Assembly (NCBI GenBank): GCA_009746045.1 | Contig: RPFO01000065.1 | Location: 5,831,269 to 5,895,268, forward strand | Direction: 5' to 3' | Origin: Mesostigma viride | Taxonomy: Eukaryota > Streptophyta > Mesostigmatophyceae > Mesostigmatales > Mesostigmataceae | DNA length: 64,000 bases | Shown: one piece after another, positions 37,601 through 50,500 of the stretch | How positions within the stretch are numbered: position 1 is the first letter of the stretch | Layout of the letters: each line of letters begins with the position of its first letter | Notes under the pieces: generated by a model | The model's database searches: none | Told to the model about the DNA's origin: nothing | The model's input: the letters and a program-made list of their open reading frames with translations, nothing else | Made by a program: the position numbers and the translations under genes

Positions 37601-40600
37601 TCTACAGATACCTTTCATTCTTTCTGGCGCCCAGAGAGGCATCGTTGGTGCATTCTCCTCATGTATGAGGATGTGCTGTAGATATGGGAACTGTCACCTG
37701 TTTGCCCTCGATGCCTGAATGTGCAAGATGCTTCCACAGGATCTCATGGGGCGTCTATGAGAAAACTGACACATTGCCATCACTCTCAGATATGGATTTT
37801 GGCCCGAGGGGTTACTTGGGAAGAACTGGTCACTCATAGCAGCTCGTGGCAGGCATTAGAGACCTTCTGAACCACCGACTTAGACCGCAGACCGCCGACC
37901 CGCCGTATCATGTGACCTAAGCCGGTGTCGAGCCACGATTAGGTACCACATACCTTGGACTGCCCTAAATTTCACAAAAATCAGAAAAATAAGTCAGACC
38001 AGTTCAGATCGGGTTGTTTGTGGTCAGTCGGCGCTACGTAGGCAGCGCCAAGATGTGATTCTACCGTGCCGCGCGAAATCTAACCACTTTTCTTCGTACC
38101 CAATCGTCCTTAAGTCGGTTCCTGCGTTGGGGTCGCCAGAAGGGGCGCCGCGCGACAGAACCGGCCACGAACTCCGCATTGATTTCAGTCCGAGCCTGTT
38201 TAGGTCGGAGTGCCGAAGTCGGTGGCTCAGAAGGGCTCTATTGTGTTGTACCTACCTGCATCTATGCCTTATGTCTAACAAGGTCCTGTCGGGGGGGGGA
38301 GACTGCGGGGGAAGCGGCAACAGGTTCACAAGCAGATGTTTTGAAGGTTAATGACTACGGAGTGCTCTTCCCCGTTCATTGGCATGGCGACTCGTTCTGG
38401 GCCTTTCTGCTAACTGAATTTCTTCCTGGAAGAGGCGATGATTGGAGGAGGCGTACCGAATTATTTTTGCGCAGGTGTCCCCGTTTCACGGGCGGCATCA
38501 CGCGTGCTGACACACGGAGCAGCATGAACGTGTCAACGTGGATGTAGCGTGGTTCCAGGGGGAAGCGGCGCAAGATTCTAGCTAATCACAGCTTCATGGC
38601 ATCCCTGCCTGTGCGTTTTGTGCCGTCTGCCACCAACAGCTCATGAGTGCCGCGATCTGCGCTTATGTGGCACACAACTTCAAGACCAACCACTTCCCAT
38701 ACGTGTGGCCGATCAAGCTGCTGCGCATCTTCGTCAGCGTCTTCTTCAAGTAAGATGTTGATACTGCTCTATTTCAGTGGTTATTTATATCTATTAGAAT
38801 CCGGGCTGTTTCGCTGCAGATGTTGACGAGTTTTTTTACGGCGCACCTTGTTTGTATCTGTGGCAATGTTCGCGATAACTTCTGGGCTAAGTCTTAAGCG
38901 TGTAGACGCTGAAATCACGTAAAAGTGTTTATCAGGAATCCTTGCCCCGTAGCAAGGAATGAGAGTGAGCTGGGCGATCACACAGAGGCCAGGTTGAGAG
39001 AACTTATCTAGCCGACAAGCACTGAGGTCATTGTCCATGGTAGGCTTCTGTGGAAGCATTGTGAATGTTCAGTTTGGCGGCAAAGCCGCTGTTTTTACTG
39101 CTTAGGCGATTGGCATTTACATGCATCCTGTCATGTCCTCAATTTGCTGTTATTCCAGTGCAGTTTTAAGGGACGTGCAGGGGGGGAGGAAGAGGATAGG
39201 GGAGGGTGGCACTACCTTTATTGATCCGTTTGTTGGTAAATGCAGATACTGATCGTAGCATTTGCGGTGTCACGCGGGCTGGCTTGCGCCTTGGGCTTGA
39301 CATGAAAGCGTGTGTGGGATGCACCCAAGTGCAAGATCATGCACAGATACTGAGTACTGGGAGTCATGCTGTGCCACTCACAAACATGCCTAGTGGATAC
39401 GGAGAACCCGACTACTTGTGTGCTTAGTTTATATCAATGATCGCACTACGGTCACCAGTGTAACTATGATTCCAGTTACTCCCTTCTGATAGCTGGTTCG
39501 TCCCGCTTGCTGCGCCTCTTCTACGCTTGTTTCCGATATGCAGCACGCTGTATATTTCTTCGCTGAACATATTCTTGGTGTCAGTGGACTGCTATGAGGA
39601 CGCTGTCACTGGTGTCTTGATGCTGGAGGCTTTCCCCAACCTGGTGAGTTCAAGGACCTGCATGCCTACAGTGACCAGGGTATGTTGCATGCCGTTTTGA
39701 TGTATTAGGCATTGCAGTCACATTTCTTGAACTCTTTCTCCCTCCCTCCCTCCCTCCCTCCCTCCCTCCCTCCCTCCCTCCTCCCTCCCTCCCTCCCTCC
39801 CTCCCTCCCTCCTCCCTCCCTCCCTCCCTCCCCCTCCCTCCCTCCCTCCCTCCCTCCCTCCCTCCCTCCCTCCCTCCCTCCCTCCCTCCCTCCCTCCCTC
39901 CCTCCCTCCCTCCCTCCTCCCTCCCTCCCTCCCTCCCTCCCTCCTCCCTCCCTCCCTCCCTCCTTCCCTCCCTCCCTCCCTCCCCCCTCCCTCCCTCTCT
40001 CGCTCGCTCTCGCTCACACACACACACACACACGCATACACACACACATGCAGCCCCACGTTCATGTGTGCTTTCCATGTTCGTAAAGGCTGATTTTGTG
40101 TTCATGCTGGCTGCAACTCTACGGCACATAGTGCTGACGTCCAGTCCCTATGCTCCATGTTCACATTGCCTTCGCGCCACAGGAGTGTGGAGATCCCTTT
40201 GTGCTCGTCATGGGCATTTGGGGCGGCATCATGTCCATCATCTTCTTCTCGATCGCCCTGCCTATGGAGATGGCGGAATATGAGACCGACCCCTTGTCCG
40301 ACAACTGGCTGGGTAAGTTGTCCCCTGCTGCCCTGATGTGCTCACGTGGAAAAGCTGCATGGCTGCGGTGTTGTATCGGTAATGCATAGCAGTACTGCGA
40401 CTTCAAAGTGTTGCACAAGAGCCCAAAAGTTCTGCCAGTATGGCCACATGCCAGTGCTTCCTTTGTCCTGCTACTACATGTAGTCTCATTTTATACTACT
40501 ACTATAACCAAGGCTGCTGGGCCACAGATAGGCACGATCGTCTTGGTGATGCGGGTAGATGCATGTGCAAGTCTCAAAGGCCTCAACATGCACCTGGTTG

Positions 40601-43600
40601 TTGGAAATGCCGCTTTTAGATGTTTTGGTCCTCTAGTTGGTTTGCGATTTCATCCTTAACACAATGTTCATGGAAAGCCTAATTGCTATTCATGGCAACA
40701 GGCACGAGAGGAAGTCCGAAAGGGTTGTATCGGGCAATGATGCACCATAACAACTTACTGTAGCCATTCAACCAATCTCCTCTTTCAGGGCCCGGGCACC
40801 ATTCTAACCATTTTACCCTCTGACCACCTCCCATCTGTCTTCTTCGGACAATGTTCACGTTGCCTACCCTCGCATGTGCACACGGCTATGCCGTCACACA
40901 CCACAGCCCGCCCCGACTCCAGGGAAGGTGTGCAGCTCTTCCTTCTCAAGACGAGCATGACGGTGCTGTCGCTGCTGCTGTCGCGCCACCAGAAGTTCCA
41001 GGGCATGGCGCTCCTCATTGTCTGCACGGCGATGTTCTACATCAGCGTGCGGTACCTACCCTACTACCACGAGTTCACAAACAAGTTCCGTAACGCCCTC
41101 TACTTCGGCCTCTTCTACATGTCCTGCATCCTGCTCATCAAGGTCAATGTGAAGGGCGACGACCACACGCAGACTCTCACGCTTGTGCTCGTGTTCGGCA
41201 ACGTGGCCGCGTTTGTCGTCGGCTGGTGGATCACCAAGTGGGCCATCTGGCGGCAGATGCTCCTCGGCCGCCGCTTCCTCAACCTCCCGATCGTCGTGCC
41301 TGAGGAGGAGGAGCAGGATGTGTACATCTTCAAGAGCGACCGCGACGTGCAGATCGCGTCGGTCGTCATGCGTGAGAAGATGAAGCGCGTCCACCGCAAG
41401 CTCACGGCGGACCCGGCCCATGTCGACGCGGGCGAGCTCATCTTGCTTGTGGGGCTCGCGCAGCACCCAGAGTCGGCCTTTCTGCACATCCAGTACATGC
41501 ACTTCTTGGCCACGGTACGATCGCCCGGGCCCTTCTCGTGCTCCATTGCCTGCCTGATCATCCCCCTGCACCTGTCCATGCTGCCTCCACCTATTTTTCC
41601 TGTTCCGATCCTTATTCCCAGGATAATCCTGCCACCATTTCTTTGTCAAGTCTAGTTAATTACCGACTCGCCTGGCATGGGATGGAATCCACGGATCATC
41701 CGACAGTGCTCGTTTGGGGCGCTGAAGAGCTTCCAAACAATGCTGCGTGAGACTCCTCATGGAGCCTTATTCGAAAATTCTCCTTAGAAAGCGTGTCCCT
41801 CGCGCAAAGTGGGTCATTTTATTTTGTTGCCGGCTAGTTCATGCAGGCATGTCATGGGAAACTGATTTAGGGAAACTGATGTAGAAAATCCTGCAGAAGT
41901 TTCCGCGCTCATGCTGCGCACCCACTTTTATCGCTTTGCGTGGCACTGCTCATGCCTCCCCCCTGCTCCCCCCCCCGCCCTGCCCCTTCCCACCATGTGC
42001 CCGTGCCGTGTGTCTACTTCCCCACCACGCCGGCCCACAGGTACGCAAGGACAACAGCAAGGCCAACCACCACCTGGAGACGGCGCGCGGGCTGAAGCTG
42101 ATGATGCGCGAGAAGTTCCAGATCTTCTGCCGCGATCGTGAGCGCATGCAGCAGGGCGGCGATGGCGCTGCCGCCGAGGGCGACAAGGCCATGGACCTCG
42201 TCTCTTACGTCGAGTTCCAGAGCAACCTGAACATTGCGCTCGACATGCACCGGTACGTGGGTAGGCGAGGTTGGGATGGGGTGACATGGGTTGAGACATG
42301 GCCATGAAAGGGCGTAACCAATCAGATGCCTTTTGACATGGTTTGTCAGGGAGTTCATTGGATTTCAACAATCTTGTCATTCTTGTTTTGAACGCCCTTA
42401 TTACACCGTGGCAGGCCCACCGGGGTTGTCTTTCAACGGTGCCTGCACTGCGACATCGGCACAAGCCACCACCTGTCAATATTCTTGCTTATCCCCTTTT
42501 TTTGTTTCCCTGACTGCTGCACTTGGCTGTATGGCTCATTGAGTTTCTGACCACGCGTGCTGTGCTGGGAATTCTGTCTATCGGTCGCTGTTGCTTCCAG
42601 GCGGGCGCTGATGGCGACCCGGGACTTCTGGCTGGTCCTCATGCAGCAAGACGTGCACTACAAGAAGCTGTCCATGGTAGGGACACTGGCCTGCGATGTG
42701 TTTTCCTGCTGCTTTGGCGTGGTCTGCGACCTTGTCAAGAAACCCAGCACTACTTGCGTCCCTAGCAGCACCGGCACAGGGCAGAGCACCAGTGAGACTT
42801 CTAAGAAGAAACTGTGACCTGGGTATTTAGCTAGTTGTTTTCATTCTCACTACGAATATCTAGAGCGAAGCGAGAGAACACGGACATCACAAATTGCCTT
42901 TCTTGACAGCGCCCCTGTGTCTCCATGCCCTGTCTCTCCACTGCCCCTCTGTCCATGCCCTCCCCCGTGGTCTTGGGCCCTTCATTCACGCCCTTTCTTC
43001 CTGCAGCTCTTCAACAGCATTGAGCACGCCGAGAGCCGCGCCAACCGCGCGTTCCGCTCGGTGCTGGAGCGCTACCCCAAGAACCCCAAGCTGCTGCGCA
43101 GCTACGCCGCGTTCCTGGAGGAAGTTCAGGTGTGTGGCCGCAAAAGTAGCGTGGGTGTCTGGTTCCCCATGTCATGAGCCACGGAATGGGTTACGTGAGA
43201 AATGTGCAGTGTATGCTACGCTGGCGTTCAAAGCTTTTGTTGGGGAAGTGGATGGTTGGTCGGCATTGTGTTTTATTTAATAGACTTTATAAGGGAGAGG
43301 CCTGTTCTATCAACTGGAGAGGTTGCAGCGTTGGAAGCACTCATAAGACGACAACTAGTGGAGATGGAAGTACGCAGCATTGTGTGGCATCTTGTGGCTT
43401 TGAGGATTCCCCGAGGCTGTACGTTCGTGCATTACCAAAGTGCCTGAATGACCCGTATAGAGCAAGCCTGAAAATCCTACCTGGAACATCGCCATGCTTC
43501 AAAGCTCGTTTGTCTCGTTGTCCTGGCTGAAGCCTGTTTACAGAAATATACTTCAATCATCCGACTCCTTGCTCATCCCGGCGACAAGGGCGCGAGCCGT

Positions 43601-44480
43601 GCTTTCTCACGCCACCCTGTCTGTCCTCACCGCCTTGCAGACTGTGTGCCACGCTTGTGTGCTGATTGTGAGGCCATGTTCTGTTACTGTGCGGTGTTCC
43701 CTGTCAAAAATCCGGTGCCATGTGTCCGGGGGGCATCCCCACTTCGTTTGTTGCGTTGTATCGTTATGTGGCGCCAGAACGACCCGGTGGCGGCCAAGAA
43801 GTACCTGCGCGAGGCGGAGCGGCAGGAGGAGATTGCCGCGGAGAACCGCAAGGAGGGCGGGCTGGATGATGAGAAGGACGGGGTCGTCATCATTGACAAG
43901 CAGGGCATCATCCTGGTATGCAGTGCAAGGGGTTAGGAAGGGGGGGGGGAACGGTTTTGGGAAAAGGAGGGAAAGGGGGGGAGGGGGAAGGTGCCATGTG
44001 TAGATGAGGTGGCGTTGGATATCAAGTATGGATATTGCCGGTGTTTCACACGATAGACGAACATATTAACCAAAATGTACAGCTCCATTTGACTGCGGTG
44101 GTGTCGGTGTCAGAAGCTGTGCTGATTTTGACGTACGTGCTATACATGGACACCTTGCTGGGCGGCCACTGAAGTGCCCTTCAAGTGGGAGGATGTCAGT
44201 GTTGGCTGTATCTCTTAGAAGTCATATTGAACGTCGAGTTGTAGTTCTGTTTCCCCATCCAGGGTTTTTTTGCCGCCCATGACGGAGAGTACCTTGGCAG
44301 CATGCTGAAGGTGGCCTTCTGTCTTATCCTGTGCTGGCCCCGTCGCTGTTGGTGCGCCCTCTACCCCCCAACCACCACCACTCAACCACCTACCCACCCG
44401 TCCCCAACACACATACGCACAACACACACAAACACACACACACACACACACACTTACTCACACACACACACACACACTTA

Positions 44481-44526
<46 letters not shown>

Positions 44527-47500
44527 AACACACCACAACGCGCGCACGCACACACACATCCACATGCATACAGATGGTGAACAAGGTGGCGCTGGAGCTG
44601 TGGGGCTACGCCAACATGGACGAGCTCATGGCCAAGAACGTGCGCATGCTCATGCCTCCGCCCTACAGCGGCGCGCATGACGGCTACCTGGTCGAGTACA
44701 ACCGCTCTGCGAAGGCCAAGGTCATGGGCACCACGCGCACGGTGCACGCGCTGCACAAGGAGAAGTAGGTGGCAGTGCATGGGCAGCATGTTGTGTACGA
44801 GCGAGGTTGTCATGAGGGATGGATTCCCTCTATTGTGGAGCGTGAGGAATCGTACTTTGCATCAGGATCCTGTGCCAGGGGGATGGTAGAAGTATTGTGT
44901 GGTTGTGCGAGTGATTGCTCCTCCCGTCTTTTGCTACAGACAAGTGCATGCCAGTACGCCCCACGTTATACCTCAACTGTCTATTTAGCCCCGGTCCGCC
45001 TACTTACATAACTCTGGGTCCTTGTGGGTTGGGGTCCGACCGCGTTGCACCTATGCAACAGCTTGCTCTACCCTCTCCCGCGCATGCCCCCCCCCCCCCC
45101 CCCCCCCCCCCCTTCCCCGCTCTCTAGAGTTTGAAGCTTTATGTTCAACGTCTGCTGTGGTTGCGGTAGCGACTGAAATTCCTTTCCTCGGGTGCTAAAC
45201 AGCATTTCTCGTGGCATCACGTCTGCCAGCAAGCTCAACTGCCCCATTTCCAACAAGCCCCATCCCTACCCACCCTAATCCTCAACGACAACACTTGCAA
45301 TATCCCGGTGCCCGACTGACCGCCCCGCCGCAGGCACACATTTCCGATCAGCCTGACCCTGTCGACCGTGGACAGCAACGGCAAGGTCACGTACATGGCC
45401 GTGGTGCGCGCGGTGGAGGAGGATGAGTCCATCTTGTTCAGTGTGGAGGGCAAGACGGGCAAGCTGTTGACCAGCAACATGGCGTTCACGACCATCCTTG
45501 GCTACAGCGCCGCCGACGCCAAGGGTCTCGCCGCGGGGAAGGTGATTGCCGAGCCGGGCGCACAGAACGAGCGCGAGCTGGCGGCCTACCTGGAGGAGTT
45601 TGTTCTGGCGCCCGGCATGCGCGACACACTCCCCCATGTGCGCATGTGCACGCGCGGCAATCAATTCCTGGGCGCCACCCTCTCGGTGGCCAAGGTCGGT
45701 GAGGGCGACGGCCGCGTGTTCCTGTGCACGATGCGCTCGCTCGCGGATGACGCGGGGACGATGACGATCGATGACAAGGGCAAGATCCTCGCCGTTAACA
45801 AGGTGGGCCCAGGGGGGGGGGGCGGGGGGCAGGGTGAGAATGGGCAGATGTTCCATTGATAGCATTTTTGCCACGCAGGCACAGGGGGTGGCATGGAGGG
45901 AAAGGGGTGGGAAAGGCACGGGGGCAGTGAGGGAAGAGCGGATGGGACGAATAAGTGTGTGAGGTGGTTGACAGTGGAGAGCTTCTTCAAGCTATCTTCC
46001 CATGATGTCAACTTGGTACGTTGGTATCTGCTGTGGGTGACTTGGAGCAGTGGCAAGGGGAGCGGGCGGCAAAGTGTCAATTGTTGCCCATGCTAAGTCA
46101 ATGGGACGGACGGGTGATGCGCCGAGTGCAGGCTAGACTTGAATTCTCGTTAATCTTCCTTTGTCTCTTGGAACAGCAGTACGACAAGCTTTTTGCCATG
46201 GCTTTACGCCCTTGTGGCCCTCTTCTTAGTGCCAGTGACTGGTATGATCCTTGACTGGTATGATGCGCGGGCCTTTGACTTTGGCTTGCCCACCTTGCAT
46301 TGCCTGACATCACGTCCAATATCCTGCTCGTGCCCTCGTCATCCCTCCCGTCCCCTTTCTCCCCCTCCCCCCCCCATTACCCTCTGCCCCATTCGCCCTC
46401 CCGCCCTGCCCTCCTCCCCTTTCCCCCCCGGCAGTACGTGGCGGACCTGCTGGGCTACTCGCGCGACAAACTGCTGGAGATGAACGTGAACGCGCTCATG
46501 CCGATGCCCTACTGCCGCTTCCACAACGGGTACCTTACGAACTACGTGGCAGGCCACCCGAGTGGGCGCGTCGTCGGGATGCCGGGTGGGCGGACTGTGC
46601 AGGCGCTGCATGCGAGCGGGAAGACCGTTCCCATCCAGCTCTCCGTGGAGGAAGGCAAGCCCAGCAAGGCGTCGGGCGGCGGGGGCGGCAAGCCCGCGCG
46701 CACGTTTAATGCTCGCATCTCGGCGGTCGATAAAGCCAAGCCGGACCCCCGCCAGGTGGACATGATCGTGAACGAGCAGACACTTGAGGTGCTCTCCGTC
46801 TCGCCCGCGTGCGAGCTGCTGCTGGGCTACAAGGTGGAGGACCTGATGGGCAAGCGCATTAGCAGCCTGCTCAAGCGCGAGGACAACGCCGAGGTGGATG
46901 ACCTGCTCGAGCTGCAGGAGGCGGAGGCCGGCCGCGGCAAGTCCAACCGTAGCGGCTGGCGCTTCCACATGAAGGTCGGGCCGGGCATGTCCAGTGCCGA
47001 GCAGCTGGCCAAGGGCATGCGCAGCGACGAGGGGTGGGAGGGCTACTTCCCTTGCTCGATCGCGATCAACCGCGCGGGGTATAACCCGGACAAGGACGCG
47101 GGGGGGAACGACCTGGTCGATGTGGGGGCGAGCGAGATGGAGGGGATCAGCCTCAAGATCTACCCGGCGTCGCTTCTCGAGGCGCTTATCGCGATCGACA
47201 TGACGGGCCGCGTGACGTACGCCAACGCCGACATGGAGCGCATGTTCGGGCGCAAGATTGCTGAGCTCGTCGGGCGCAACGTGGCGCAGATCATGCCCAA
47301 GGAGGTGGCCGCGCATCACGACGGCTACGTGCGCAACTACCTCAACACGGGCGTCAAGAAGCTAATCGGGACGCGCCGCACTGTCGAGGCGCGTGTGCGC
47401 TGCGGCGTGCCCCTCTTTGTCGACCTGGAGCTGTCCGAGGTCACCTCCCCGGCCATGCTCGCGCAGGCGGGCCTCCAGGGCGCCGCGCCAGGGACCCGCT

Positions 47501-50500
47501 TCATCGCCCGCATCGTCCAGACGCTCCAGAGCAGCGCGGAGCAGGAGGCCGAGGGGCGCCAATCGGACGCCGGCAGCAGCGCGGGAGGGGGCCCCACGAT
47601 CTTCGCGCCGGGGGTGGGCCTGAATGGCCACGGGAGCAGCCACAGCCACGGACACCACGGCCGCGTGATCGTGGGCGCGCCCGGTATCCCCCAGCTCAAG
47701 CTCCCTGATGTCGGGTCCCTGGTCAACGTTGACCGCAGCTCCATGTCAGGGACACCGGACACGACCACGACCGGCGCTGTCACTGCCCGCAACGTCGACG
47801 TCGGGTTCCTGGACGAGGGCGGCGGGACGGCGTCATCGTCAGTGACCGGTGGGAGTGCTTACGGAGGGGGCAACGGCTACGGCCAACCGCATAGCGGCCA
47901 CGGCCCCCCTGGCCGGCGCAACAGCATGGAGAGCATCGCGTCGAGCGCGGACTCGGACTCGCCACTCGTGCGCATGCGCGAGCTGGACAGCGCGCACCCG
48001 CACCACAGCGGCGCGCCGTCGGCCAAGGAGACGTTCTGGTCGATGGCCAAGGCCAACCTGCGCAAGAAGACAGAAGCGATCGTGCCCGGGATGCTGAGCT
48101 CGTCGGTGAGCCGCCCCGTGTGGGTGGACGAGGTGGCGTCCTCGGCCAAGAAGCGCGCGGGCACGCCCCCCCTGGTCAAGAAGGGCGCGGCGGGCAGCCA
48201 CCCGTTCTCGTCCCTGGCGGTCCCCGATGACGACGGCGCGAGCGACACGGAGAGCACAGGCACGCCCGGCACGCCGGACATGCGCCGGTCGCTGCTCGCA
48301 ACCAAGGAGCGGCGGGGCAGCGCCCACCGCGCGCAGGTGCTCATCAGCGGGGGCGGCGAGAACGTCGCGCACAAGCAGTCCAAGGTGCCCTTTGGCATCG
48401 AGGCGTTCCTTAACGACCAGGTGGCCGCGCCCGCGCCGCCCACCGAGGCCCACGACGAGGGCGACGACTCCCTCCCCGTGTCCAGCCCCGCGGGCCTCGT
48501 CATGTCCGGGGGCGAGCCGCGCAGCGCGCTCACCGCCAAGGGGGGCAAGGAGCGGCGAGAGCCGACCGACCGCAAGCAGCCCGTCCGGTTCGACGACGAC
48601 GAGGAGGACCCGGCGGCGGGGATGTCGACGCGGGGTGGGGCCATGGGAGCGACGGGTCGCAGCGGGGCAGACGGCGGCGACGGCAAGAGAACAGCGGGGG
48701 TGGACGACGCTGAGGACGAGAATGCACTCTCTGCGCGCCGGTCGCGCCGGTACAAGCGGCTCGTGCGGCTGCTGGGTGGGTGGGGCGTCCTGCGCGCGGC
48801 CCAGCGGGCGCGGCTGCACTCGCGCCTGGTCCTGTGGAGCCTCCTGCTGGCGCACGTGGTGCTGTTCGCCGCCACGCGGTACTTTGTGCGGCGGCACAAG
48901 GCGCTCATCCAGCACACGGACGCGGCGGGCACCGCGACCGGCTACGCGGCCGAGGTGCTGGTGGACGCCCGCACCATGGACGTGGTCGGGTTTGGTGGCG
49001 CGGCTGCAGCCTACTCATACTACCGGTCGCACAATGCAAGCGCATTCATGGCGGCCACCAACGACCACATGATGTCCATCCTGGACGTGTTTGAGTCGAC
49101 GCTCGAGTGGCTCTTCCTCGTGTACTCGGACGTGGGGGGGGCGCCCTCGGAGGACTCGCTCGCACACCTCTTCTCGACGCCGTCCCTCGACTTGGTCGAT
49201 TTCCAGGACACCGACCCCCCCCGGCTGGTCCCCTTCCAGATGGGCCTGTGGGATGCCTCCCGGCGGCTCATCGCCGACGGGCGCAAGCTGGCGCTCGCGT
49301 CGGACGAGGACAAGTCGTTGGGCCTCACGCACGACCGATCGTGGCGGTACCTGATCGACAACGGGCGCACAGTGATCATTCCCGCTCTGGAGCGCGCGCA
49401 GGAGCTGCAGCTGATGCGCACGATCGACTCGCAGGAGGCATTGCTCAAGCTGTTTGCCGTTGTCTTTGCGATCGAGGCCGGCGTGATCGTGCTGTTCGCG
49501 ATCCTGCACCTTGTGCGGCTCATCGCCGCCATCGGGGACGAGCGGCTGCGCACGTTCAGCATCTTCCTCTACGTGCCGCGCCCGCTGCTACGCATGCTCG
49601 CGTCCAAGAACCTCTCGGTCGGCGAGGAGGCTCTAGGGGACGCCGACGCGGGCGCGCAGGGCACCGTGGGCACCAACGACAGCGACGAGATGGCCCCCGG
49701 CGGTGGTGGCGACGCCGATGAGTCGTCGCGTGCGGCCTTCTTTGCGTCCACCCCCCGCGGGACCGACTCCCCCCGTGGGACAGGGACCCTGGGGAAGAAG
49801 CGCGGATCGGCGTTCAGCCGGCTGCGGCCGCGTGCGCTCGCGTCGATGATGTTTGTCCCCGCGGTCGTCGCGAGCAAGAAGCGACGCCAGCTCATCGCCG
49901 ACGGCATGGGCACCGTGCGCTACCTGCTCCCCTGCGTCGGCTTCCTGCTCCTGTCCTGCATGGGTTTCGCCATCACCTACTTTGTCATGGCGCGCTCGCT
50001 GGACCCGCTGCACGACATCGACGCAGCGCGCATGGAGATCTACCTGTCGACGCGCGTGATCTACGACACGCAGGAGCTCGTCGTGGCCGCACAGCGCGAG
50101 CCAACGTCGCCCAACGTGGCCGCTCGCCGGAGGGACTTGGCCGACACGGCCGAGTGGCACATGCGCTACCACAAGGGGCTCCTGTTTGGGGACCCCACGC
50201 TCGGGCTGACCGGGTCGCTCTACCACGGCGCCGGAATCGAGCAGCTCCAGTTTGGCGTGAACCAGTGCCTGCGGCGGGTCAAGTCACTGTGCTGGAACGC
50301 GAGCAACGACTACTACGTGACGACGCAGTCGGGCGTGGACGCGCTCACGCACGCGTTCACAAAGTACGCCAAGGTGCTCGCGCTCGACTCGGTCGCTGAC
50401 TTGTCCCCCGACGTGAGCGGCCGCTTCCACTACATCTGGGACGTGGGCCACGCGGACCTGCGCGATGGGCTGACCGCGCTCGCCGACAAGTACATCGAAT

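Noticed and set aside
39650-40129. Frames of REGGREGG or PPSLPPSL repeats
   Set aside because: Translations of a (CTCC)n tract inside an intron of the Tmc-type gene.
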